Shown: positions 6,602 to 15,319, counted from the stretch's first letter. The stretch: DNA of 23,034 nucleotides from Candidatus Cloacimonadota bacterium (GCA_030592835.1 JAUVIJ010000004.1:1-23034); one strand, 5' to 3'. Made by a program: numbers and translations. Notes: a model not told the origin generated them from the sequence alone.

Positions 6602-9409
6602 TTAAAACCTACCTATGAGTTTTTCCAAGCTTACTCCATGAGAAGCCTTAATTAAAATAACGGCATCAGAAGGCAAGGTAGAAATCAGATCCGATGCCAG
6701 CAATTCATTCACACCAGAAAAATGTTGATCCGCATTGTAAACTCGGGAATAATTTCCAACAGAAATAAATCTATTGTATTGCATCCCTTTCATGTGAGCC
6801 CAGATTGCCCGGTGTAGTTTTTCTGTCAAACTTCCAAGTTCCAGCATATCACCAAGGATTGCCACATGAGGTCGTGATGGATAGTATGAATTCCAGAAAG
6901 TTATTGCTGCCTGCATAGAATCCGGATTTGCGTTATAACAATCTGCGAGGATGATCTTATTTTGAGATTTGATTATTTCCATTCGCCAGTCAATATTTAG
7001 AGGAAGATCCAACCCTTCCTGGATAGTATTGCCATCAAAACCCAGTTCGATTGCAACGGCAATTGCGATTAAAGCATTATTAGCAGAGATTTGATATGGA
7101 GAGGGAAGTGAGTAGCTGATATTATTCACCCTGAATCTGGTTTCATTTTTGTCACTATTTATATCCGAAATCATATAATTATTACTTTTATCTCGACCAA
7201 AGGTTATTCCTTTCAGATTTGCAAAACGTGAATCATCACCAGGGAAGAATCTTAAATTCTTTATCTGGTCAAAGAGATCTGTTTTTTCTCTGAGTACTCC
7301 TGCTTCATCACCAAAAAATTCCAGGTGTGAAGCACCGACAGAAGTAATAACACCGATATCGGGCTGGCAGATTTCTGCTAATCTCCTGATTTCACCGAAC
7401 TGGTTCGATCCCAGTTCCAGGATAGCATATTTATGATGAGATCTGATCCGAAAAAGAGTTTGAGGTAAACCGATCAAGTTATTCTCATTACCAAAAGTTT
7501 TCAATGTTGGATGTTTCAAACTGATAATATTGTTTAAATATTCTTTGGTCGTTGATTTACCGACACTCCCGGTAATTGCTATAGAAATCGGAGAAAACAA
7601 CGAAAAATACTTTGATGCCAGATCACCGTAGGCTTTTAGAGTATCTTTAACTTTGATCGTTTTTCCCAAATTAACACCCGAATCGGTTTGCACAACTGCC
7701 CAGTTATCACTATCTGAAAGAATTTGATGGATATAATCATGTCCGTCGAAGTTTTCTCCTTTAAATGCAAAGAAGAGACTCTTTTTCCCAATTTTCCGGG
7801 AATCGGTGGAGATGTTTTCAAATAGAACAGTTTCATCAGTTTTCAGCTCTTTGCCGTATAACTTTATTAATAAGTTCAGATCAATTTCGAGATCAAGGCA
7901 GTTGTCGATTTTTTTATCTTTAATTTTCTGATGAGCAAGAACAGATTCCTGATAATCGTCGAAAGCTAAAATTTTATCCCCGATGATCTGATTTTTTTCA
8001 TGACCTTTACCAGCTATTAGAATTATGTCTCCGGGAGAAGATAGATTCATACATTGTAAAATTGCTTTCTTCCGGTCTGAAATGATCCAGTATCCATTAA
8101 TACCCTGATTTTTTCTGATAATATCCTGAATAATGATATTCGGATTTTCATGACGGGGATTATCTGAAGTGATAATTACCAGATCGGAGTGTTTTAACAC
8201 AGCTTTCAACATCAGTGGTCTTTTCTCTTTATCCCTTTCTCCTCCAGCTCCGAAGAGACAGATAAGTTTGTGATCCGAATATTCTTTTAAAGTTTCTGAG
8301 ACCTTATCCAGAGCATCAGGAGTATGAGCATAATCAATATAAACAGCTCTATCCTTAATTTCAGTAACTCTCTCCAATCTGCCTTTGACCGGAGGGATTT
8401 CTGTAACCAAGGTGATAAAATCAGGGGATTCAATATCAATACCAAGGGCTCTAAGGGTGACAATGGCTAATGATAGATTGAAAATGTTGTATAATCCGGG
8501 TAAGTGAGATCTATATTGAATAACTCGTTCATTCTGATGCAAAGAAAAAGTAGTTTCTTCGAGACTTGTAATGTTCTGTTCGATCCAATAATCTGAACCT
8601 CGAATCGAAGAAATCGATATCTTTCTTCCCGAAAGCATGCTGTAGAGTTTGTCACCCCACTCGTTATCCGTATTAATTATTGCTAAACCCTTTTCATCAG
8701 TAGTATATGTAAATAATCTTTTTTTCACCCCGGCATACTCATCCATGGTCCTATGAAAATCGAGATGCTCGGGTGAGAGGTTTGTAAAAATGGCGATATC
8801 GAAATGTAATCCGAAGACACGATCCAGGTAGAGTGAATGTGAAGATACTTCCATGATAACATACCTGGTTTCGGCTTTTAACATATCTTTCATGATCTCA
8901 TTCAAGCGGATGATGTCCGGAGTTGTTCTTTCCAAAGGATATTCCCTTTCACCAATAGTATATCCCAGTGTCCCGATTGTAGCTGTTTTATGCCCTTCTT
9001 TTTTAAGTAAATAATCGATTATTCTACAAACGGAAGTTTTTCCATTGGTTCCGGTAACTCCGATAAGAGTAAAATGTGAGGAAGGATCATGAAAAAAGAT
9101 TCTGGCAAGGATAGCTGTTACCCGCCTGCTGTTTTTTACAACGATCTGGGGAACATTCATTTTTAATTGCTTCTGAGTTATAAGAAGTGATGCCCCTCGT
9201 TCAATAGCCTGAACAGCAAAATCATGACCATCCTGCTGATATCCGGCAATACACAGAAAAATGTTTCCCTTTTCAACTCTTCTGGAATCAGTCTGCATAC
9301 CAGTGAATGCCAGACTTTCGCTTAATTTCAGCGAGATTAGAATCTGATCCGTTTCTTCCAGAGTGGAAATTAATTTCTGCAGATCGATCATTTGGCTGTC
9401 AGAATACAT
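6602..9409 (-). CDS. murE/murF: Bifunctional MurE-MurF fusion (DAP-adding and D-Ala-D-Ala-adding ligases)
   Basis: One uninterrupted 935-residue frame holds two complete Mur ligases. Residues 1 to about 490 are MurE: TDSRRVEKGN in the UDP-binding domain, ATP loop GTNGKTS at 120-126, MEVSSHSL, DYAHTPDAL and a DNPR motif at 416-419. DNPR marks meso-diaminopimelate specificity in characterised MurE enzymes. Residues from about 505 to 935 are MurF: STDSRKIGKKSLFFAFKG, ATP loop GSVGKST at 614-620, GNENNLIGLPQTL, ADCYNANPDSM and ILGDMLELG. A polar, lysine-rich stretch near 490-510 joins them. The protein would add DAP and then D-Ala-D-Ala to UDP-MurNAc-dipeptide. MurE-MurF fusions are known, for example in Bordetella. 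The start overlaps ftsI by 22 bases; Met7 is an alternative start. Confidence 0.96.
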   Translation of the reverse strand: MYSDSQMIDLQKLISTLEETDQILISLKLSESLAFTGMQTDSRRVEKGNIFLCIAGYQQDGHDFAVQAIERGASLLITQKQLKMNVPQIVVKNSRRVTAILARIFFHDPSSHFTLIGVTGTNGKTSVCRIIDYLLKKEGHKTATIGTLGYTIGEREYPLERTTPDIIRLNEIMKDMLKAETRYVIMEVSSHSLYLDRVFGLHFDIAIFTNLSPEHLDFHRTMDEYAGVKKRLFTYTTDEKGLAIINTDNEWGDKLYSMLSGRKISISSIRGSDYWIEQNITSLEETTFSLHQNERVIQYRSHLPGLYNIFNLSLAIVTLRALGIDIESPDFITLVTEIPPVKGRLERVTEIKDRAVYIDYAHTPDALDKVSETLKEYSDHKLICLFGAGGERDKEKRPLMLKAVLKHSDLVIITSDNPRHENPNIIIQDIIRKNQGINGYWIISDRKKAILQCMNLSSPGDIILIAGKGHEKNQIIGDKILAFDDYQESVLAHQKIKDKKIDNCLDLEIDLNLLIKLYGKELKTDETVLFENISTDSRKIGKKSLFFAFKGENFDGHDYIHQILSDSDNWAVVQTDSGVNLGKTIKVKDTLKAYGDLASKYFSLFSPISIAITGSVGKSTTKEYLNNIISLKHPTLKTFGNENNLIGLPQTLFRIRSHHKYAILELGSNQFGEIRRLAEICQPDIGVITSVGASHLEFFGDEAGVLREKTDLFDQIKNLRFFPGDDSRFANLKGITFGRDKSNNYMISDINSDKNETRFRVNNISYSLPSPYQISANNALIAIAVAIELGFDGNTIQEGLDLPLNIDWRMEIIKSQNKIILADCYNANPDSMQAAITFWNSYYPSRPHVAILGDMLELGSLTEKLHRAIWAHMKGMQYNRFISVGNYSRVYNADQHFSGVNELLASDLISTLPSDAVILIKASHGVSLEKLIGRF

Positions 9410-11562
9410 TTTTCTCCATACTTTATTTTCTTACCAGGGCTTATTGATTGAGAAGTTACAATCCCTTTTCCTTTGATATTTATTCTCAGATTTTTAACAA
9501 TAGCTTCGTTAATTGCCTTTCTTACAGTTAAACCGGTCAGATCAGGCATCTTGAAATCTGTAATATCTTCTTTCTCCGATTCATTTTCTGTGTCAAGGAT
9601 TAGGATAACCTTTTCCCAGCGGTCGAATTTTACCCCCGGTTTAGGGTATTGATTAAAGACAGACGCTCCTGTCTTTTTTTCGATCAGAGTATAAGAAATA
9701 TTTTTCTTCTGTAAAATTGAAATGGCTTTTTTCTTGGTTTTATCCATCAGATCCGGCATTTTAATATAATCCCTGTTCCGCTCTTTTTCCTCAACTATCA
9801 GATCACAATCGATTTGATTGATAATTGCGGTCACAATATTTTTGAATACCGGGACAGCAGAAGCAGAAGCGTAATGATATTCATAAGCGGGTTCATCAAA
9901 GATGATAGAGATAACATATTGTGGGTGATCTACAGGGAAAAATCCAACAAAAATAGAAGTGAATTTATCCTTTGAATATGAACCCTCTCCAGCAATGATT
10001 TTTTCTGCAGTTCCTGTTTTTCCACCAATATTCATTACTTCCATTTTAGTCGCAACCCCGGTTCCGTAATCGACAACACTTTTGAAAAAAACTTTCAAGG
10101 TATCCAGGGATCGTTGATTTGAAATGGATCTTAAAACTCGTGGTTTTGAGCTTTCCAGAGTTTTATTTTCAGGACTTTTAATTTCTTTTATAATATAAGG
10201 TCTTAGTACTTTTCCTCCATTAATAAGAGTACAATAAGCATTGGTAAGTTGCAATGCGGTAACTCCGACTTCCTGTCCAAAGGATATTGAATGTAGGGAA
10301 AATCCCTGCCATTCATTCAATTTCCTGAGAATACCACCCACTTCACCCGATATTCCCGATCCTGTTTTCTGTCCGAATCCCAATTCGATCATGCGTTCGT
10401 AAAGCTTTTCACTGCCTATTTCTTCAACGATTTTACTGATACCGACATTGCTGGAATAGGCTATAATGTCACGGAAATTCAATTCATCAAATTCGTGGGC
10501 ATCGGTTATCTTTCTTTTTTTGGATTTGTAGAGAATTTCATAATCCCTGCAATCTACAATATCATCGGGATCAAATATCCTATTTTCCAGGGCAAGTAAT
10601 GCAGCTATGGGCTTAAAGGTAGAACCCGGTTCAAAAATAAAGGAAACCGGTAAATTTCTGGAAGCTCTGATAGTCGAAGGATCAAGATCGTTAAACTTTG
10701 AATTCATACCGGACATAGCCAGGATTTCACCCGAAAAGGGATCCATGATTAGACCAATAGCATTTTGTGCTTTGTTCTGAAGCATCACTTTAAGAAGATT
10801 TTCTTCTAAAATCTCTTGCAGCTCTTTATCAATAGTTAAGTAAATGGAATTGCCGTTCTTAGCTGGTTTCTCTTTCAAAAATAGCAGAGGGATCATTTTA
10901 TTCTGAGCATCGTATATCGATTCTTCCCAGCCGTATACTCCAGTGAGATCTTCATTGAATGTTGCTTCCAGACCGTTCTTACCCTCAATATTAATTAGAC
11001 TTCCCGGGCTGGAGCCAAGATCAGTTTTCCTGACCAGCCCGAGAAGACTTCCCGCTAACTTACCCTGAGGATACACTCTCTCGAGTTGTCTGAATGATTT
11101 GACTAATCCGGGAATTATCTTATCCTTAAACTGTCTGTTTATCTTGAGATATTGGGATTCTGTGATATCATCAGAAATAAAGACAACCGGAGGAGTGCTT
11201 TTCGTGTTGAGAATTTTTAGAATTTTGCTTTTTTTAAGTGTTGTATTATCCGCTATGATCTCCGCAATACTTTTATAAAAAACTGTTAGGTTAGTATTGG
11301 GATTGCGGGTACAATAATTTCTCAGAGCTGATCTGTCGATATCGATCTGATAGATTTTGGCTGTACTTACCAGCAATTCTCCCTTACGATCATAAATATT
11401 TCCTCTGTTCGGAAGAGTAATTTTCTTGGTGGGATTACGCCTTAATTCGACGGTTCGTTTCAGATTGTGAGGATCTAAAACCTGCACTGAAAAAAGATAG
11501 ACTACCCAAATCAGGACCAGAAGAAAATTGACCAGGAGAAAAGTCTTCAGTCTGCCGTTCAT
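9388..11562 (-). CDS. ftsI: Division transpeptidase FtsI (PBP3-type) with two C-terminal PASTA domains
   Basis: A class B penicillin-binding protein of 724 residues that cross-links septal peptidoglycan with FtsW. A short cytoplasmic tail precedes one membrane anchor at about residues 5-27. The dimerisation domain includes LPNRGNIYDRKG at 50-61 and ERVYPQGKLAGSLLG at 161-175. The transpeptidase domain has all three active-site motifs: STFK at 314-317 with the nucleophilic Ser314, SSN at 370-372 and KTGT at 515-518. Two PASTA domains follow, at about 599-657 and 669-724, each opening with a KMPDL motif. The gene begins 18 bases after the ftsL-like gene and overlaps murE-murF by 22 bases. The ribosome binding site before ATG 11562 is weak. 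Confidence 0.95.
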   Translation of the reverse strand: MNGRLKTFLLVNFLLVLIWVVYLFSVQVLDPHNLKRTVELRRNPTKKITLPNRGNIYDRKGELLVSTAKIYQIDIDRSALRNYCTRNPNTNLTVFYKSIAEIIADNTTLKKSKILKILNTKSTPPVVFISDDITESQYLKINRQFKDKIIPGLVKSFRQLERVYPQGKLAGSLLGLVRKTDLGSSPGSLINIEGKNGLEATFNEDLTGVYGWEESIYDAQNKMIPLLFLKEKPAKNGNSIYLTIDKELQEILEENLLKVMLQNKAQNAIGLIMDPFSGEILAMSGMNSKFNDLDPSTIRASRNLPVSFIFEPGSTFKPIAALLALENRIFDPDDIVDCRDYEILYKSKKRKITDAHEFDELNFRDIIAYSSNVGISKIVEEIGSEKLYERMIELGFGQKTGSGISGEVGGILRKLNEWQGFSLHSISFGQEVGVTALQLTNAYCTLINGGKVLRPYIIKEIKSPENKTLESSKPRVLRSISNQRSLDTLKVFFKSVVDYGTGVATKMEVMNIGGKTGTAEKIIAGEGSYSKDKFTSIFVGFFPVDHPQYVISIIFDEPAYEYHYASASAVPVFKNIVTAIINQIDCDLIVEEKERNRDYIKMPDLMDKTKKKAISILQKKNISYTLIEKKTGASVFNQYPKPGVKFDRWEKVILILDTENESEKEDITDFKMPDLTGLTVRKAINEAIVKNLRINIKGKGIVTSQSISPGKKIKYGEKCILTAK

Positions 11563-11580
11563 ATATCCCGGGGAAATTCT

Positions 11581-11913
11581 TTATTCACGGGTTATAGCTT
11601 CGGCTGAAGGAATTATATAATCTATCAGGCAAAAATAATTTTTGTCAGGATCAAACCTGATGTTATGAATATTTGTGTCGTCAGTGGGGATCATCATGTC
11701 CAGTTCATCTATAGCCAACCGTTGAATTCTTCCTCGACATCGAAGCTTATTATTTTCAGTTTTTAATTGAGAATTAATCGCTCGGAGATGTTCTAAATTT
11801 TCCTGGATTTGAGTAAATTCCCTTCCATATTGTAAAATTTTATGTTTATTATAATAGTGGAAGAAAAACGATAAAATTATTATAATTAATATCAATGAGA
11901 GTTTGTGGAACAT
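11581..11913 (-). CDS. ftsL: FtsL-like divisome membrane protein
   Basis: A 110-residue bitopic protein. The N terminus has a single membrane segment (about residues 5-20, rich in Leu and Ile), followed by a heptad-like region at about 25-60 rich in Gln, Glu, Asn and Leu, as in FtsL/FtsB coiled coils. FtsL joins FtsB and FtsQ to activate FtsWI. Sequence similarity in this family is poor, so the call rests on size, topology and position between rsmH and ftsI, which is the standard place for ftsL. The ATG at 11913 has an excellent AAGGAGGT site five bases upstream, inside the end of rsmH, giving a 22-base overlap. Confidence 0.8.
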   Translation of the reverse strand: MFHKLSLILIIIILSFFFHYYNKHKILQYGREFTQIQENLEHLRAINSQLKTENNKLRCRGRIQRLAIDELDMMIPTDDTNIHNIRFDPDKNYFCLIDYIIPSAEAITRE

Positions 11914-12842
11914 AGTACCTCCTTTTTTTCAGCAACCCTCATTTTCGCACTCCGGGCACGGGGATTCTTACGGATCTCCTCATCCGAAGGTGTTAAAGGT
12001 TTTCTGGTTATGATTTTTAAGGTTGATTTTTTGTTACATATGCATTTTGGAAACTCCGGTGGACAGATGCAGTCTTTTTCCTGTTCCAGAAAAAAATGCT
12101 TTACGATCCGGTCTTCTAAGCTGTGATAAGAAATAACAACTATATGTCCCCCGGGATTCATAATTCTAGTGCAATCTGCTAAAGCTGTCTCGAGACTTTC
12201 AAGCTCTTTATTAATGTATATTCTTAAAGCCTGAAAAATTCTGGCTTTTGCCTTGATCTTCTTTTTAGTGAAAATTGATCTATCGATTATTTCAGCTAAT
12301 TCAAGCGTAGTTTCTATTCTTCCGGTTTCTCTCTTCTTCAGGATCGCTGAAGCTATTCTGGAGGCTCCACCTTCTTCTCCATATTCCAGGAAAATAGTTT
12401 TCAGTTTGTTATAATCGCTGTTGTTGACTACATCCGCTGCTGTCTGTTTCAAATCCTGATCCATTCTCATATCCAGTTTTCCGTCATATGTGAAGCTGAA
12501 TCCTCTACTGGGATCATCAAATTGGTGAGATGAAACACCCAGATCAAATATTATACCATCAATATTTCTGATCCTTTCCAGAGAAAGCCTACTCCAGAGA
12601 TTTGCAAAATCATCCTTGATAATAACTAAATTTTTGAATTCTTTCAGTGGACTCGTAGAGGCATTTGCAATTGCATCCGCATCCCTGTCAAAAGCGTATA
12701 ATTTTATACCTTTGACGTTCTGAAGAATTTTCAGGCTATGTCCACCACCTCCCATGGTGGCGTCGACATAAATACCTTCGGATCTAAGATTCAAACTTGA
12801 TACAGCTTCTTCTAAAAAAACCGGTTTATGGTATGATATCAT
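11892..12842 (-). CDS. rsmH: 16S rRNA (cytosine1402-N4)-methyltransferase RsmH (MraW)
   Basis: RsmH methylates N4 of C1402 in the ribosomal P site using S-adenosylmethionine. The 316 residues match the family. The cofactor site is DATMGGGGHS at residues 27-36; FDLGVSSHQ at 99-107, DGKLDMRMD from 120, VISYHSLEDRIVK and the closing NPRARSAKMRV at 293-303 are all hallmark motifs. The segment CICPPEFPKCIC before the C terminus is a cysteine pattern seen in many RsmH proteins. The gene follows mraZ with an ATGA overlap at 12839-12842, the conserved start of dcw clusters. Confidence 0.97.
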   Translation of the reverse strand: MISYHKPVFLEEAVSSLNLRSEGIYVDATMGGGGHSLKILQNVKGIKLYAFDRDADAIANASTSPLKEFKNLVIIKDDFANLWSRLSLERIRNIDGIIFDLGVSSHQFDDPSRGFSFTYDGKLDMRMDQDLKQTAADVVNNSDYNKLKTIFLEYGEEGGASRIASAILKKRETGRIETTLELAEIIDRSIFTKKKIKAKARIFQALRIYINKELESLETALADCTRIMNPGGHIVVISYHSLEDRIVKHFFLEQEKDCICPPEFPKCICNKKSTLKIITRKPLTPSDEEIRKNPRARSAKMRVAEKKEVLCSTNSH

Positions 12843-13282
12843 CTCTGATAATCCAGGGAATCGAATAATTCCTTGTGTTCTTTCAAAATATCTTTTCTGA
12901 TATTTTCATATTTTTCCGGGTTCCAGACAGCAATGAAATTTCCTTCACCTTTAAGTACAACTTTGTCAGTTATTCCAGCAGTCTTGATCAGTTCATCGGA
13001 CAACTTAATTCTGCCATTGTCTTCGATTCTCTGTTCGCTGGAAGCAAAGCTGCGGAGATTTACCATCAGCTTAATATCCCTGCCCTCACCCTGACGAAGC
13101 TGCTCTATTTTATCCTTCCAATTATCCAAAGGGACAATTGCAATGTTACCGGAAGGTCCTATAGTGACGATCACAGTCTGTCTGGCATTCGGACTGAACT
13201 TCTTTTTAAAAGCAACAGGTATAGTTACCCATTTGCCCTTGTTTACTGAATTTACGTAAGTTCCTAAAAATTCTCCCGACAT
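12839..13282 (-). CDS. mraZ: Transcriptional regulator MraZ
   Basis: MraZ is a DNA-binding protein with two AbrB-like repeats that typically regulates its own dcw operon. Here about 147 residues contain two such units: KGKWVTIPVAFKKKF near the N terminus and NGRIKLSDELIKTAGI in the second half, each the usual swapped-hairpin signature. Two ATG codons are adjacent (13285 and 13282). The only ribosome binding site, GGAG at 13291-13288, is two bases from the first ATG and five from the second, so I prefer 13282. It is the first gene of the operon, coupled by ATGA to rsmH, and faces a row of TGAG boxes likely to be its operator. Confidence 0.93.
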   Translation of the reverse strand: MSGEFLGTYVNSVNKGKWVTIPVAFKKKFSPNARQTVIVTIGPSGNIAIVPLDNWKDKIEQLRQGEGRDIKLMVNLRSFASSEQRIEDNGRIKLSDELIKTAGITDKVVLKGEGNFIAVWNPEKYENIRKDILKEHKELFDSLDYQR

Positions 13283-13297
13283 CATAACTCCAATATT

Positions 13298-13353
13298 TGA
13301 GAATAAATGAGTAAAAATGAGTATTCCTGAGTCAAAAGTGTCAAATTCTGAGT
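13298..13353. promoter_or_regulatory. Probable MraZ operator: phased TGAG repeats upstream of mraZ
   Basis: On the plus strand TGAG occurs at 13298, 13308, 13318 and 13328, an exact 10-base period. Three of these four are TGAGT and the first is TGAGA. A fifth TGAGT at 13349 is 21 bases further out, with a degenerate unit between. Characterised MraZ proteins bind short direct repeats (TGGGN separated by five bases in Escherichia coli), the same period with a different third base. A consensus -35 hexamer TTGACA for mraZ lies among the boxes at 13344-13339 on the minus strand, though no good -10 is at standard spacing. Bound MraZ would therefore cover the promoter. Confidence 0.7.
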
Positions 13354-13401
13354 GAAAGTCAAGAAAAATTTGTAGATAATGAAACTCGGTTAGAAAAATT
13401 C

Positions 13402-13430
13402 TTGCCTTTTTAAATGAACTATTTTAATTT
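13402..13430 (+). promoter_or_regulatory. Possible promoter of the response regulator gene
   Basis: TTGCCT at 13402-13407 and TAATTT at 13425-13430 are separated by 17 bases and lie upstream of the ATG at 13455. The matches are partial, so this is only a plausible sigma-70-type promoter. It points away from mraZ and shares the 169-base intergenic region with the MraZ boxes. Confidence 0.3.
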
Positions 13431-13454
13431 GATGGAGTTTAATAAACAGGGAGC

Positions 13455-14825
13455 ATGAACTTGAAGAAAAAAATACTAATAGTCGAAGACCTGCTGGGAA
13501 TTGCTCAGAATATCAGAAAATATCTGGAACATTCCGGTATTGATGTTTCCGGTATTATCTCCTTCGGGGAAGATGCTGTTGACTTTGTAGAAGTATCCCG
13601 ACCGGATTTGGTCCTGATGGATATTGATCTTGCCGGTGACATGGACGGCATTCAGGCAGCAGAAGAGATTAACGAAAGATTCGGGATTCCGATTATATTC
13701 ATTACTGCTACTGATAGTGATGTAATCATTGAAAAAGCTTCCGGTGTCGATCCTTTCGGATATATTTTAAAACCTTTTTCGGAAAAGGAACTGCGGGTTT
13801 CTATAGAAATGGCTTTCTATAAAGAAAAGATCGCCAAGGAAAGGCAGTTGTTCACCAAAAGAATAGAACGTCTGCATGAAACTGCTTTAGACATGAATAA
13901 ATGTGAGACTAAGGAAGAAATATATGATTTTGTCATGAAATCTGTGGGCGATATTGTAAACTTTGATTGTTTTTCTTTGTATGTTCACAATGGAAGACAG
14001 TTGGTTCTGGAAAAAAGTGATCAGACTGAAGATACATCTTGCATCGATTTAAGATCGCAATGTATGGAACTTGCTGAAAAAACCTGGAAGAATAGCAAAG
14101 TTGAATTATTTAATCACTCATCAGAAAGCGGTAAAACAGATTTATTTTCAGTTTTCGGATCTATTATTTCTGCTCCTGTAGATCAGGACGGTGTGCTTCA
14201 ATTATATTCTAAGGATATAGAAGCTTTTACACAGAACGATCGGAGATTATTACTGCTCCTGATCAATCATATGGTCGAATCACTGAATAGAGTAAAATTA
14301 CAGGCAAAGCTGGAAATGCAGGCAATTCACGACCCGTTAACAGGGGTTTTTAACCGATTTTATTTTTATAAACAACTTGAAAATCTGTCACAAAAACAGG
14401 AAGAATCCGCTTTAAAGATAGCTTTTCTGATGATAGATGTCAATGATCTGAAAATAGTGAATGATAAATTCGGGCATCAGACAGGAGATGAGGTTCTGAA
14501 GATCGTTGCCAATATCCTCAATGCTGGTTGTCGTGAAGAAGATATCGTAATCAGGTATGGGGGAGATGAATTTCTTGTATTATTACTCGAAACAGGTGAA
14601 GATGTTAAATTAATGAAAGAAAGGATAATGCAGAGGTTGAAACGTTGGAATGATTTAGAAAATCCATATTCCTTTCCCATTACCTTTGCCGTTGGGACTG
14701 CTTATAGTGAAGGAATCGAAAACTGGACATTCACCGATCTACTCTCTGCTGTAGATAAAGATATGTATCAACATAAAAAAACCCAAAAAGAAAGAAAAAC
14801 CAATGAACATTCGTTAACTGAATAA
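13455..14825 (+). CDS. Response regulator with GGDEF domain (probable diguanylate cyclase)
   Basis: The 456-residue protein starts with a receiver domain (about 5-122): acidic pair E11-D12, phospho-acceptor Asp56 in LVLMDID, and Lys106 in ILKPFSE. A middle region of about 140-280 looks like a divergent GAF-type sensor domain linked by a helical stretch. The C-terminal GGDEF domain (about 285-445) has HDPLTGVFNR and an intact GGDEF at 369-373. An RxxD product-inhibition site sits five residues earlier (R360, D363). It should make cyclic di-GMP under phosphorylation control, with feedback inhibition. No histidine kinase is in the window. It is transcribed divergently from mraZ and followed by a gap, so it may be monocistronic. 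AGGGAG lies just before the start. Confidence 0.9.
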   Translation: MNLKKKILIVEDLLGIAQNIRKYLEHSGIDVSGIISFGEDAVDFVEVSRPDLVLMDIDLAGDMDGIQAAEEINERFGIPIIFITATDSDVIIEKASGVDPFGYILKPFSEKELRVSIEMAFYKEKIAKERQLFTKRIERLHETALDMNKCETKEEIYDFVMKSVGDIVNFDCFSLYVHNGRQLVLEKSDQTEDTSCIDLRSQCMELAEKTWKNSKVELFNHSSESGKTDLFSVFGSIISAPVDQDGVLQLYSKDIEAFTQNDRRLLLLLINHMVESLNRVKLQAKLEMQAIHDPLTGVFNRFYFYKQLENLSQKQEESALKIAFLMIDVNDLKIVNDKFGHQTGDEVLKIVANILNAGCREEDIVIRYGGDEFLVLLLETGEDVKLMKERIMQRLKRWNDLENPYSFPITFAVGTAYSEGIENWTFTDLLSAVDKDMYQHKKTQKERKTNEHSLTE

Positions 14826-14944
14826 ACTGATCTATACTACTTATCTGCGAAAAAAACATAATGGCATATTATTTAATTGAAAAACTTGACACCAGAAGCG
14901 GGTTTGAGCGCATATCTCCAAAAATATAGTCTTGGAGGGAAGTA

Positions 14945-15319
14945 ATGGTTGTAAAAGATTTGCTCTACACAGAAACCCATGAATGGGTGAAAGTAGAAGG
15001 AGATGATGTCTATATAGGTATTACTGACTATGCCCAGCATGAATTAGGAGATATTGTTTATGTGGAATTACCCGAAGTAGGGGATCAAGTTACATCCGGT
15101 GAAGCATTCGGGACAATCGAGGCAGTGAAAGCTGTCGAAGACCTGATTTCTCCCTTGAGTGGCAAGTTGATAGAAGTTAATGAATCACTGGAAGACGCTC
15201 CGGAAACAATTAATCAATCAGCTTTTCAAGATGGATGGTTGATCAAGATAAGGCTCTCTAAGAAAGAAGAACTGGAAAAACTCATGAAAGCAGATGCATA
15301 CGAGGAGTTAATAGCTTAA
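14945..15319 (+). CDS. gcvH: Glycine cleavage system H protein (lipoyl carrier)
   Basis: GcvH carries the aminomethyl group on a lipoyl-lysine between the P and T proteins of glycine cleavage, and in some organisms also serves lipoate relay. The 124-residue length and the lipoyl-domain sequence are standard: HEWVKVEGDDVYIGITDYAQ at residues 12-31, ELGDIVYVELPEVGD, and GTIEAVKAVEDL with the modified lysine at position 62. The C-terminal NQSAFQDGWLIKI is also typical. GGAGGGA five bases before the ATG is a strong ribosome binding site. No gcvP, gcvT or lipoate ligase is nearby; it is the first gene of a compact plus-strand operon with gmk three bases downstream. Confidence 0.96.
   Translation: MVVKDLLYTETHEWVKVEGDDVYIGITDYAQHELGDIVYVELPEVGDQVTSGEAFGTIEAVKAVEDLISPLSGKLIEVNESLEDAPETINQSAFQDGWLIKIRLSKKEELEKLMKADAYEELIA

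Noticed and set aside
7550..7571. Unusual MurF ATP loop (GSVGKST)
   Set aside because: GSxGK(T/S) loops are common in MurF, so this is not a loss of a catalytic feature.
12875..13249. 124-codon plus-strand open frame opposite mraZ
   Set aside because: It mirrors the mraZ coding sequence; the protein is rich in Phe and Ser as expected for an antisense shadow.
13386..13404. Small inverted repeat AGAAAAATTCT near the response regulator promoter
   Set aside because: The arms are only four bases long; this is too weak to call an operator or terminator in AT-rich DNA.
14861..14929. 22-codon frame upstream of gcvH (starts MAYYLIEKLD)
   Set aside because: There is no ribosome binding site before its ATG, and it ends just before the gcvH ribosome binding site; most likely chance in an AT-rich gap.
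14886..14930. Promoter for gcvH from TTGACA at 14886 and TATAGT at 14925
   Set aside because: Both hexamers are good singly, but they are 33 bases apart and neither has a convincing partner at 16-18 bases. A promoter is expected here but I cannot define it.
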